Assembly: GCA_910587785.1 (NCBI GenBank)
Contig: CAJUOA010000005.1
Location: 9,322 to 73,321 of the forward strand
Length of the DNA: 64,000 nucleotides
Reading direction: 5' to 3'
Source: an uncultured Oscillospiraceae bacterium
GTDB taxonomy: Bacteria > Bacillota > Clostridia > Oscillospirales > Oscillospiraceae
Positions 1 through 6,352 of this stretch are shown here, piece after piece. The notes beneath the pieces are model-generated. The model was not told the origin of the DNA, searched no databases, and saw only the letters and a list, made by a program, of their open reading frames with translations. The first letter of the stretch is position 1; each line of letters starts with the position of its first letter. The position numbers were made by a program, and so were the translations under genes.

Positions 1-336
1 GAGCTGGAGAAGGTGGAGGGCGGAGAGACCGTGTTTCTCAACACCCTCCAGATGAAGGAGGGAGACCAGGTGCGTCTCGACGTAGCGGCAGAGCGGGGGG
101 AGTGCCTGTCGGTGGGCTTCGTAAAGCCCGGCAAGACCGGGATCACCTGCAACACCGTCACCAACTACCGCCAGGAGGACGAGGAGCTGTGGGCTTCCGG
201 GACCTTCACCTGGGGAGGAAACGTGGAACCGGGGACCTACCGCCTCTTCGTCCGCGCACCGGAGGGAGACCTCCAGGACGTGGAGGGCGCTGTCACCATT
301 TGCAGAGCCGATAGGACCGGCCGCCCTGAACAGTGA
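1..336 (+). CDS. C-terminal part of an unknown protein, cut by the window edge
   Basis: The frame is open from base 1 and ends with TGA at 334-336, so at least 111 residues are visible and the start lies outside the window. The visible part is acidic and looks like beta-strands (repeated V-x-L and T-F-T-W patterns, GTYRLFVRAP near the end), as in a small beta-sandwich or carbohydrate-binding-like domain. No catalytic motif or membrane segment is visible. I do not recognise the family. It converges with the SSB-like gene on the other strand across 33 bp. Confidence 0.55.
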   Translation, partial: ELEKVEGGETVFLNTLQMKEGDQVRLDVAAERGECLSVGFVKPGKTGITCNTVTNYRQEDEELWASGTFTWGGNVEPGTYRLFVRAPEGDLQDVEGAVTICRADRTGRPEQ

Positions 337-369
337 TTTCATAGGACAGAAAGAGGGAGGGGCCGCGTA

Positions 370-984
370 TCACGGCTCCTCCCATTCGTCCACCAAGTGC
401 ATAATGCTGACCTCGAAGGCGGTGCGCTCCTGGGGCTGACCGTCCACGACCTTGGTGTAGGCCCGGCTCTGGACCCGGCCCTCCAGGCTCAGCGTCTCCC
501 CCACGTCCATGCGGCCCGTGAGCATGGCTACCTGTCCCCAGGCGATGCAGGGCAGGTAGTCCGCCCTGCCGTAGCGCCGGTTCACCGCCAGCATCATGTC
601 GGAGATGCACCGGCCCAGGGGCGTGCGGCGGAGGATGGGCGGCTTGCAGATGACGCCCTGCAGTTCGATCATGTTCAGGTCCTCCCCCTCCTCCGCCGGG
701 AGAAGGGTCCGGGCAAAGACGGAGATGACCAGCTTACTGCCGGTGCCGCTCTTGTTGTTGAAGGAGCGCAGCTGCCCCTCCAGACTGAGCCGCCGGTCCT
801 CCAGGGGGAGCAGGCCCTCCAGCTGCTCCCCGGTGGCGATGACATGCAGGGTGTCCGCCTGCCCGCTGAGCCGCCGGACGGCAAAGGGGAAGCGGTAGAA
901 CCGCTGTCCGTGGTTCTCGTGGGAAAATTGGGGTTCTCCGGCGGCGGTCCCCCGCAGCCGGACCAGATTGCGTGTTTCCTCCAT
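370..984 (-). CDS. tandem OB-fold single-stranded DNA-binding-like protein
   Basis: This 204-residue protein looks like two SSB/PriB-type OB folds in series. Residues 1-95 start with NLVRLRGTAAGEP, and residues 102-200 carry the more typical series IELQGV, LRRTPLGR, MLAVNRR, YLPCIAWGQVA, LEGRVQSR. Ordinary bacterial SSB has one OB fold and an acidic DDDIPF-like tail; here the tail is only DEWEEP. The ATG at 984 is chosen because GAGG lies 9 bp upstream; a GTG four codons earlier (996) lacks a spaced ribosome-binding site. It probably binds ssDNA in replication or repair as an accessory SSB (inference). It stands alone, facing the neighbour at 1147. Confidence 0.75.
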   Translation of the reverse strand: MEETRNLVRLRGTAAGEPQFSHENHGQRFYRFPFAVRRLSGQADTLHVIATGEQLEGLLPLEDRRLSLEGQLRSFNNKSGTGSKLVISVFARTLLPAEEGEDLNMIELQGVICKPPILRRTPLGRCISDMMLAVNRRYGRADYLPCIAWGQVAMLTGRMDVGETLSLEGRVQSRAYTKVVDGQPQERTAFEVSIMHLVDEWEEP

Positions 985-1079
985 ATGTACGTTCACCTCA
1001 TTGGTAGTCCGGCCCGTGGGACCGGCTGACCGTACAGCCTATGCGGCGGGAGGCGGGGATATGACAGAGGGGGGGCGCG

Positions 1080-1108
1080 TTGACACGCAAAATGGATGGT
1101 GGTATACT
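1080..1108 (+). promoter_or_regulatory. sigma-A promoter for the small protein and NUDIX gene
   Basis: A perfect TTGACA (1080-1085), a 17-bp spacer and TATACT (1103-1108) lie 38 bp before the ATG at 1147. This is one of the best promoter matches in the window. Confidence 0.8.
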
Positions 1109-1146
1109 TGATATAGGCGATCAGGGACACCGGGAGGGGGGACGCT

Positions 1147-1269
1147 ATGTGCGAAGATGCTGCGGCGTGGATCAGCCGGACGCTCCCGGACGGCTGGTAC
1201 AAGGCGAAAGGCCTTTGGTACGTCTATTACATCAACGCCCTGGCTGAGTGCGGCCTGGGGGAGGCCTGA
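1147..1269 (+). CDS. 40-residue small protein of unknown function
   Basis: A short frame opens with ATG at 1147 and ends with TGA at 1267-1269. It encodes 40 residues rich in Trp and Tyr (DGWYKAKGLWYVYYIN), with two Cys. A GGGAGGGGGGA ribosome-binding site lies directly before it and a near-consensus promoter at 1080-1108, so translation is likely. The NUDIX gene follows after 33 bp on the same transcript. No homologue is recognised. It could be a small regulatory or membrane-associated protein, or a leader peptide for the downstream gene. Confidence 0.5.
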   Translation: MCEDAAAWISRTLPDGWYKAKGLWYVYYINALAECGLGEA

Positions 1270-1302
1270 CGGGCAGAACATCAGACATATGGAGGCAGCG
1301 CT

Positions 1303-1923
1303 ATGAATCGAAACGAGAAATGGCTCCAGTGGGCGGTAGAACTGCAAAGCCTCGCCCAGGCGGGGCTCACCTACGGCAAAGACGCCTACGACCTGGAGCG
1401 CTACCAGCGGATCAGGGAGATCGCGGCGGAGATTATTTCCCACATGGCGGACATCCCCGTGGAAACAGTCACGGGCCTTTTCTGCAGCGAGAGCGGCTAT
1501 CAGACTCCAAAGCTGGATACCCGCGCGGCCATCTTCCAGGAGGGGAAGATCCTCCTTGTCCGGGAGAACGACGGCCGCTGGTCCCTCCCCGGGGGCTGGT
1601 GCGAGGTGAACCTCTCTGTCGGAGAGAACACCGTCAAAGAGGTGAAGGAGGAGGCGGGCCTGGACGTGACCGCCGGACGGATCATCGCCGTCCAGGACCG
1701 GGCGAAGCACAACCTCCCCGTCTACGCCTACGGCGTCTGCAAGGTGTTCGTCCAGTGCACGGCGACCGGCGGGAAGTTCGAGAAAAATATCGAAACGACA
1801 GAGTGCCGCTATTTTTCCCCAGACGAATTGCCGGAGCTCGCGGAAGAGAAGAACACCTCAGAGCAGATCAAGCTGTGCTTTGCGGCGTACCACTCAGATG
1901 ATTGGGAGGCGCAGTTCGATTAG
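1303..1923 (+). CDS. NUDIX hydrolase with N-terminal NUDIX_N-type domain
   Basis: The protein has 206 residues. Residues 1-65 are a helical domain like the one at the N-terminus of the ADP-ribose/NTP pyrophosphatase-like NUDIX proteins. Residues 70-190 are the hydrolase fold with the Nudix box GGWCEVNLSVGENTVKEVKEE, in which the usual GE pair at the seventh and eighth box positions is NL, as seen in this subfamily. The metal-binding KEVKEEAGL end is intact. It probably hydrolyses a nucleoside diphosphate linked to another moiety; the substrate is not visible. The start ATG at 1303 follows GGAGGCAGCG. The gene shares the promoter at 1080-1108. Confidence 0.85.
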   Translation: MNRNEKWLQWAVELQSLAQAGLTYGKDAYDLERYQRIREIAAEIISHMADIPVETVTGLFCSESGYQTPKLDTRAAIFQEGKILLVRENDGRWSLPGGWCEVNLSVGENTVKEVKEEAGLDVTAGRIIAVQDRAKHNLPVYAYGVCKVFVQCTATGGKFEKNIETTECRYFSPDELPELAEEKNTSEQIKLCFAAYHSDDWEAQFD

Positions 1924-1930
1924 AACATGC

Positions 1931-1960
1931 AGGCGGCCCCGGCAGTAGCCGGGGCCGCCT
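1931..1960. terminator. bidirectional hairpin between NUDIX gene and ribU
   Basis: A perfect 13-bp stem (1931-1943 with 1948-1960) with loop AGTA lies between two convergent stop codons. The T-tract is poor, so termination efficiency is uncertain. Confidence 0.65.
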
Positions 1961-1967
1961 TACGCGC

Positions 1968-2597
1968 CTAATCGTGCAGGAGCCGGGAGAGGGGCTTATA
2001 GATGAGGAACGCCAGAGCCATGTCCAGCAGGCCCTTGAGGAGGGTGAAGGGGGCGTTGAAGATTACGAGGCACGCCAGCAGGCCGTCCACCGAGGGGATG
2101 AGGGCCTGATACATGCCGATGATGGTGTCCAGGGGCATGAAGGTGGTGTAGAAGGGGTAGGAGATGAAGTAGTTGATGGGGACGCTGCAAACGGCCATCA
2201 CCGCCGCGCCGATCAGGGAGCCTGCGAGGGCCCCGGACCGGGTCCTCCTGCGCTTGTAGATCAGCCCCGCCGGGACCACGAAGCAGATGCCCAGCAGGAA
2301 GTTGCACAGCTCGCCCACCCCCTGGGTGGAGCTCATGGTCAGGTTCACCAGGTTCTTCACCAGGCACACCGCCGCGCCGCTGGCCGGACCCAGGGCGAAG
2401 GCCGCCAGCAGGGCGGGGAGCTCTGAGAAGTCCATCTTCACGAAGGGCGGGATGAGGAAGGGGATGGGGAAGTCCAGGGCCATGAGCACCGTGGCCGCCG
2501 CCGAGAGCATGGCGGTGACGGCCAAGGCGCGGACCCTGCGGGAGGCTGCGCCGCGGGAGGCGGCAGGGGTCTGGGGGACGACTTGCTTTGTAGACAT
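1968..2597 (-). CDS. ribU: ECF transporter substrate-binding (S) component, riboflavin type
   Basis: This 209-residue membrane protein has about six hydrophobic helices after a polar N-terminus (residues 1-25). It matches the RibU/ECF S-component group: the segment RVRALAVTAMLSAAATVLMAL, then FPIPFLIPPFVKMDFSELPA. S components bind the vitamin and work with the shared EcfT/EcfA module, which is not in this window. The riboflavin assignment rests mainly on the FMN riboswitch on its leader (2684-2810). The ATG at 2597 follows AAAGGAGTG. Confidence 0.88.
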   Translation of the reverse strand: MSTKQVVPQTPAASRGAASRRVRALAVTAMLSAAATVLMALDFPIPFLIPPFVKMDFSELPALLAAFALGPASGAAVCLVKNLVNLTMSSTQGVGELCNFLLGICFVVPAGLIYKRRRTRSGALAGSLIGAAVMAVCSVPINYFISYPFYTTFMPLDTIIGMYQALIPSVDGLLACLVIFNAPFTLLKGLLDMALAFLIYKPLSRLLHD

Positions 2598-2683
2598 AAA
2601 AATACACTCCTTTACGGAAATTCTCCCGAAGACGCATCATCCCCGGAGTACTGCCGCAAAAGAGCACAAAACGCCCCGCGCGC

Positions 2684-2810
2684 ATCTTCTTCCATCCAGA
2701 CTGTCACTGTCGGTACCGGATTCACACCGGTTCAACGCTTTCGCGGTCGCGGACTCGTGCCCCGAGGGGCCCTCACCGCCGGTGGGGACTTGCACCCCGC
2801 CCTGAAGATG
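2684..2810 (-). ncRNA. FMN riboswitch (RFN element) in the ribU leader
   Basis: Read on the minus strand, the element opens with ATCTTCAGGGCGGGGTG, contains CCCCACCGGCGGTGA, then GAACCGGTGTGAATCCGGT and CCGACAGT, and closes with GTCTGGATGGAAGAAGAT. These are the conserved blocks of the RFN aptamer. Between aptamer and ATG, ACTCC (plus-strand 2645-2649) can pair with the GGAGT of the ribosome-binding site (plus-strand 2606-2610), and I see no strong terminator, so control is probably at translation (inference). Confidence 0.93.
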
Positions 2811-2830
2811 AACGATTCGGTTGTGCCCCC

Positions 2831-2859
2831 ATTATACGCGGGGCGGGGGAGAATTGCAA
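2831..2859 (-). promoter_or_regulatory. promoter of the ribU riboswitch transcript
   Basis: On the minus strand TTGCAA (2854-2859), a 17-bp spacer and TATAAT (2831-2836) stand about 20 bp before the aptamer. Confidence 0.8.
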
Positions 2860-2882
2860 GCATTTTTTTCGGAGGGCCGGTC

Positions 2883-2911
2883 TTTACAAATCAGAATTTT
2901 TGTTCTATAAT
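2883..2911 (+). promoter_or_regulatory. promoter of the ypsA-like gene
   Basis: TTTACA (2883-2888), a 17-bp spacer and TATAAT (2906-2911) lie 33 bp before the ATG at 2945. It is divergent from the ribU promoter, with 23 bp between the two -35 boxes. Confidence 0.78.
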
Positions 2912-2944
2912 AGCGGCAGACCATGATAAAGGGAGGATGGACCC

Positions 2945-3451
2945 ATGAGGGGGAGACCCTACACCTGCTGTTTCACCGGCCACAGGCCGGAAAAACTGCC
3001 CTGGGGAGACGACGAGACAGACGGGCGCTGTGCCGCGCTGAAAAAGAAGCTGCAAGACGCGGTGGAGGCGGCCTACGACGAGGGGATGCGCCATTTCATC
3101 TGCGGCATGGCCCGGGGGTGCGACCTGTATTTTGCCGAGGCGGTGCTGTCCCTGCGGGAAGCCCGGGGGGACGTCTCCCTGGAGGCGGCGGTGCCCTGCC
3201 CCTCCCAGGCGAACAGCTGGCCCCGTGCGGATCAGGTCCGGCGGCGGCGCATCCTGGCCGCCTGCGACCTGGAGACCCTGGTCCAGGATCACTACTCCCC
3301 CGGCTGTATGAGCCGGCGCAACCGCTACATGGTGGACCACAGCGCCATGGTCATCGCCGTCTACGACGGCGCCCCCGGCGGCACCCGGCAGACCCTGGAG
3401 TATGCCATCCGGCAGAGCGTCCCCTTTGTGGACATCCGGCCGGAGGAGTGA
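2945..3451 (+). CDS. SLOG-family DUF1273 protein, YpsA-like
   Basis: The 168-residue protein begins with YTCCFTGHRPEKLPWG, the signature of DUF1273/YpsA proteins of the SLOG (SMF/DprA-LOG) superfamily, and keeps the Rossmann-like GMARGCD and YDGAPGGTRQT loops thought to bind a nucleotide-derived ligand. YpsA of Bacillus has been linked to cell division, but the ligand is unknown. Family length is usually about 180 residues, so it looks complete. The start follows GGGAGG with good spacing. The MazG-like gene comes 41 bp later, probably in the same transcript; a nucleotide theme for the pair is inference. Confidence 0.85.
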   Translation: MRGRPYTCCFTGHRPEKLPWGDDETDGRCAALKKKLQDAVEAAYDEGMRHFICGMARGCDLYFAEAVLSLREARGDVSLEAAVPCPSQANSWPRADQVRRRRILAACDLETLVQDHYSPGCMSRRNRYMVDHSAMVIAVYDGAPGGTRQTLEYAIRQSVPFVDIRPEE

Positions 3452-3492
3452 GGCCGTGCCGGAAAAACGTTTTGCGAAGGAGCGTACGGACG

Positions 3493-3816
3493 ATGGATTT
3501 TTCGATGAATGAGATGCTGGATATGCAGAGGCAGTTACAGGAGAAGTACAAGGGCCGGTGGGAGCCCATCTCCCCTCCCGTCGGGAAGAACAAGCTGCTA
3601 TGGATGATCGGGGAGCTCGGCGAGGTTATCGACGTGGTGAAGAAAAACGGAGACCAGAGCGCGGCGGAGCCGGGGCCCATCAGGGACCATCTGGTCGAGG
3701 AATTGGCCGATGTCCTCATGTACTACAACGACATCCTGTTGTGCTATGGGATCACGGCGGAGGAGCTTCGCAGTGCGTATACCGCAAAATTTCAGAAGAA
3801 TCTGGACCGTTGGTAA
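3493..3816 (+). CDS. MazG-like nucleotide pyrophosphohydrolase family protein
   Basis: This 107-residue all-alpha protein has the MazG-like arrangement: MIGELGEVIDVV (residues 38-49), then HLVEELADVLMYYNDI. The acidic pairs in EL(G)E and EELADV would bind Mg2+. The family cleaves NTPs or related nucleotides to monophosphate plus pyrophosphate. The frame is open further upstream through the ypsA-like gene, but ATG 3493 is preceded by GAAGGAG and begins the recognisable domain. It lies downstream of the SLOG gene and upstream of a strong terminator. The substrate is unknown. Confidence 0.75.
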   Translation: MDFSMNEMLDMQRQLQEKYKGRWEPISPPVGKNKLLWMIGELGEVIDVVKKNGDQSAAEPGPIRDHLVEELADVLMYYNDILLCYGITAEELRSAYTAKFQKNLDRW

Positions 3817-3819
3817 GAC

Positions 3820-3853
3820 AAGAGCCCCGTCCCGGGGAGGGGACGGGGCTCTT
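3820..3853. terminator. bidirectional terminator hairpin
   Basis: A perfect 14-bp stem (3820-3833 with 3840-3853, loop GGGGAG) with AA/TT ends lies between the convergent MazG-like and MATE genes. Confidence 0.75.
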
Positions 3854-3857
3854 GCTG

Positions 3858-5228
3858 CTACCCCAGCTTCACGGCGGCCGCCCTGCGCCGCTGGGGACGG
3901 GGGCGGGTCAGGCGCCTGTGGCACCAGAAGTAGGCGGGGACCAGGAACAGGTCCGCCAGGACCCACGCCGCCGGAGAGGCAAAGGCGGCGGCGGTGAAGC
4001 CGAAGGAGGGAACCAGCAGTGCCACGGCCCACCGGCCCACCATCTCCAGCACCCCGGCCAGCACTGCCAGAGGGGAGAAGCCCATGCCCTGGATCAGGAA
4101 GCGGAAGATGTTCACCAGGGACAGGAGGAAGTAGAAGGCGGCGTTGATGGTGAGGTACTCCTTGGCCAGGGGCAGGAGTTCCCCGGCGCTGTCCGCGCTG
4201 AGGAAAAGCATGTTCATGGGCCCGGAGAAGAGGAGCACCGCGCCGAAGCTCAGCGCCGCGTACCCCGCCCCCAGCAGGACGCAGGCGCGCAGTCCCTCGT
4301 GGAGCCGGTCCCACTTTCTCGCCCCCACGTTCTGCCCGCCGTAGGTGGCCATGGTGCACCCCATGGCGTCAAAGGGGCAGGCTAAGACGCCGGTCACCCG
4401 CCCGGCGGCGGTGACCGCCCCCACGTAGGCGGTGCCCAGGCTGTTGACAGCGCTCTGGATCATGACGCTGCCGATGGCGGTGATGGAGTACTGGAGGCCC
4501 ATGGGCAGGCCCATGAGGCACAGCTCCCCCATCCGCCGCCGCTCCGGACGCCAGTCGGAGCGCTCCATCTTCAGCACCGGGAACCCCCGCCGCATCCGAA
4601 GGAGGCATCCCGCTCCCGCCAGCACCTGGGAGAGCACCGTGGCCAGGGCCGCGCCGAATACGTCCAGGTGGAACACCAGGATGAACACCACGTCCAGCAC
4701 GATGTTCACCAGGGACGCCGCCACCTGCCAGAGCACCGGCGTGCGGCTGTCCCCCAGGGAGCGGAGGACGGCGGCGGTGAAGTTGTAGAGGAAGATGGCC
4801 GGAAGGCCGGCGAAGATGGTGACGATGTAGCGGTAGGCCCGCTGGTAGATGTCCGCCGGGGTGTGCATGGCGGTGAGGATGGCGGGGCAGAGGGCCACCG
4901 TAGCGATGGTCAGCACCGTCCCAAAGGCCGCGCACAGCCAGACGCCGCCGGTGACGTACCGGCGCAGCTCCTTCTCGTCGCCTGCGCCGAACTGCTGGGC
5001 CGCCGGGATGGCAAAGCCGGAGCAGATGCCGCAGCAGAAGCCCACCACCAGGAAGTTCACCGCCCCCGTGGAGCCCACCGCCGCCAGGGCCGCGCCGCCC
5101 AGGATCTTGCCGACGATGGCGGTGTCGATGACGCTGTAGAGCTGCTGGAAGAGATAGCCGAGGAGGACCGGGATGCCGAAGCCCAGGAGCAGTCCCATGG
5201 GGCGGCCCCGGGTCAAATCTTTTGTCAT
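3858..5228 (-). CDS. MATE family multidrug/Na+ antiporter
   Basis: At 456 residues with about twelve hydrophobic helices, this fits the MATE family: an N-terminal half starting MGLLLGFGIPVLLGYLFQQLYSVIDTAIVG, and a second half after residue 225 (MGELCLMGLPMGLQYSITAIG) repeating the same pattern. MATE proteins export cationic drugs or metabolites in exchange for Na+ or H+; the substrate cannot be read. The start codon at 5228 opens MTKDLTRG. On its own minus-strand leader TTGATT (5304-5309) and TAAAAT (5282-5287) form a possible promoter. No regulator gene is adjacent. Confidence 0.9.
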   Translation of the reverse strand: MTKDLTRGRPMGLLLGFGIPVLLGYLFQQLYSVIDTAIVGKILGGAALAAVGSTGAVNFLVVGFCCGICSGFAIPAAQQFGAGDEKELRRYVTGGVWLCAAFGTVLTIATVALCPAILTAMHTPADIYQRAYRYIVTIFAGLPAIFLYNFTAAVLRSLGDSRTPVLWQVAASLVNIVLDVVFILVFHLDVFGAALATVLSQVLAGAGCLLRMRRGFPVLKMERSDWRPERRRMGELCLMGLPMGLQYSITAIGSVMIQSAVNSLGTAYVGAVTAAGRVTGVLACPFDAMGCTMATYGGQNVGARKWDRLHEGLRACVLLGAGYAALSFGAVLLFSGPMNMLFLSADSAGELLPLAKEYLTINAAFYFLLSLVNIFRFLIQGMGFSPLAVLAGVLEMVGRWAVALLVPSFGFTAAAFASPAAWVLADLFLVPAYFWCHRRLTRPRPQRRRAAAVKLG

Positions 5229-5398
5229 AACGTATTACCTCGCGAAAGTATGATGAGGTCCTCGTGGGACCTTCCGCTGATTTTAGCGGTTTTGTCTGAA
5301 AAATCAATTGATGTTCTGTACGAAAAATCCGGGAATTTTTTCCAAAATTTCTGCTGGACCAAGGGCTCTCCCACAGGGGGCAAAAGAAAAATTACCTA

Positions 5399-5427
5399 TT
5401 GCCGAATCGCGCCCGCTGTGGTATGAT
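5399..5427 (+). promoter_or_regulatory. extended -10 promoter of an RNA candidate
   Basis: TTGCCG (5399-5404), a 17-bp spacer ending TGTGG, and TATGAT (5422-5427) form a good promoter with a TG extension. No open reading frame with a ribosome-binding site follows it. Confidence 0.65.
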
Positions 5428-5433
5428 ATGTGC

Positions 5434-5553
5434 AGAAGCTTGCTCCCTGAAGGGTGTGGGGAGCAAATTCAACGGGGCCTGCCGCCGTCTTAACTAGCCG
5501 GAGAAGGTGGACAGGCCCCGCGAAAGCCCCGCTGTTTCCGGCGGGGCTTTCGC
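5434..5553 (+). ncRNA. candidate structured small RNA, about 120 nt
   Basis: Three hairpins follow the promoter at 5399-5427. Stem 1 is 5440-5447 with 5459-5466 (TTGCTCCC). Stem 2 is 5473-5481 with 5512-5520 (CGGGGCCTG) and encloses a purine-rich internal region. Stem 3 is a perfect 13-bp stem, 5520-5532 with 5541-5553 (GCGAAAGCCCCGC). Stem 3 looks like a terminator stem but has no clear T-tract. I do not recognise the class; 6S, SRP and tmRNA features are absent. It could be a free sRNA or a leader element for the DsbA-like gene, which also has its own promoter further down. Confidence 0.5.
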
Positions 5554-5589
5554 GCGTCTGGATAAGGGCGGGTTTCCCCGCTTTTGCGG

Positions 5590-5618
5590 TTGACAGCGCC
5601 GGAAAACCGTGCTATTGT
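5590..5618 (+). promoter_or_regulatory. promoter of the dsbA-like gene
   Basis: TTGACA (5590-5595), 17 bp, TATTGT (5613-5618), about 60 bp before the ATG at 5678. Confidence 0.75.
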
Positions 5619-5677
5619 AAAAAACAGAAGTTGACCCAGCCAGCCGCGGCGCCGCCGCAGAAAGAGAGGAGAACGGC

Positions 5678-6283
5678 ATGTCCATCCATTTGAAGATCGC
5701 GTCAGATTTCGTCTGCCCCTACTGCTACGTCCTGGAGGCCATGATCGCCCAGGTCCGAGCGGAAGTGGACGTGGAGATCGAATACCTCCCCTTTGAGCTG
5801 ACCGAACCCCCGGCAGAGCGGGTGGATACCTACAACGACCCCGAGCGCCGCGCCCGCTACGCCAAGGAGCTGGAGCCCCTGTGCCGGGAGGTGGGCCTGA
5901 AGATGTGCCTGCCGCCCAAGGTGGTGCCCCGGCCCTACACCCGCATGGCCTTCCAGGGCCTCTACCTGGCCCGGGAGCAGGGCCTGGAGGAGGCCTACTG
6001 CCACCGCATCTTCCGGGCCTACTTCGAGGAGGAGCGGGACATCGGCGGCCTGGAGGAGCTGACGGCCTTGGCCGCCGAGGCCGGGCTGGACCCGGACGCC
6101 TTCCGTCAGGCGCTGGAGAGCGGCCGCTGGGAGGCCGAGGAGCGGGAAGCCGTCCGCCGCGCCAAGGAGGACCTGCAGGTCCGCGTGGTCCCCACGGCCT
6201 TCTTGGGAGAGCACCGTCTGGAGGGCGGCGCACAGTCTGCGGAGGAGCTCCGGGAGTGGCTCTTGGCCCACGCCGCAAACTAA
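5678..6283 (+). CDS. DsbA family oxidoreductase, FrnE/2-hydroxychromene isomerase-like
   Basis: The 201-residue protein has a thioredoxin fold with an inserted helical domain. The active site CPYC is at residues 13-16 (DFVCPYCYVLE), and the cis-proline loop is VVPTAF near residue 172. There is no signal peptide, so it works in the cytoplasm, like FrnE-type DsbA proteins that act on thiols or glutathione-like adducts rather than folding exported proteins. GAGAGGAG precedes the ATG at 5678. It has its own promoter and strong terminator and stands as a single gene. The substrate is unknown. Confidence 0.85.
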   Translation: MSIHLKIASDFVCPYCYVLEAMIAQVRAEVDVEIEYLPFELTEPPAERVDTYNDPERRARYAKELEPLCREVGLKMCLPPKVVPRPYTRMAFQGLYLAREQGLEEAYCHRIFRAYFEEERDIGGLEELTALAAEAGLDPDAFRQALESGRWEAEEREAVRRAKEDLQVRVVPTAFLGEHRLEGGAQSAEELREWLLAHAAN

Positions 6284-6301
6284 AACTTACATAAGCAAAA
6301 A

Positions 6302-6336
6302 CCAGCCGGTCGAAAATCCCGACCGGCTGGTTTTTT
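6302..6336 (+). terminator. Rho-independent terminator of the dsbA-like gene
   Basis: An 11-bp perfect stem (6302-6312 with 6320-6330) is followed by TTTTTT (6331-6336). It may also stop the chemoreceptor transcript from the other side. Confidence 0.9.
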
Positions 6337-6352
6337 ATGTAGTTTTGCGGGC

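Noticed and set aside
2923..3492. Upstream extension of the MazG-like gene to 2923, giving 297 residues
   Set aside because: The extra 190 codons overlap the ypsA-like gene in another frame and encode Arg/Gly-rich nonsense; ATG 3493 has its own ribosome-binding site.
5434..5553. 6S RNA, SRP RNA or tmRNA at the structured region
   Set aside because: No long central-bubble rod, no SRP GGAA-loop domain with its conserved purines, and no tag frame with tRNA-like ends.
6283..6352. Possible tRNA or leader in the dsbA-like/chemoreceptor gap
   Set aside because: Only a Rho-independent terminator is present; no cloverleaf can be drawn.
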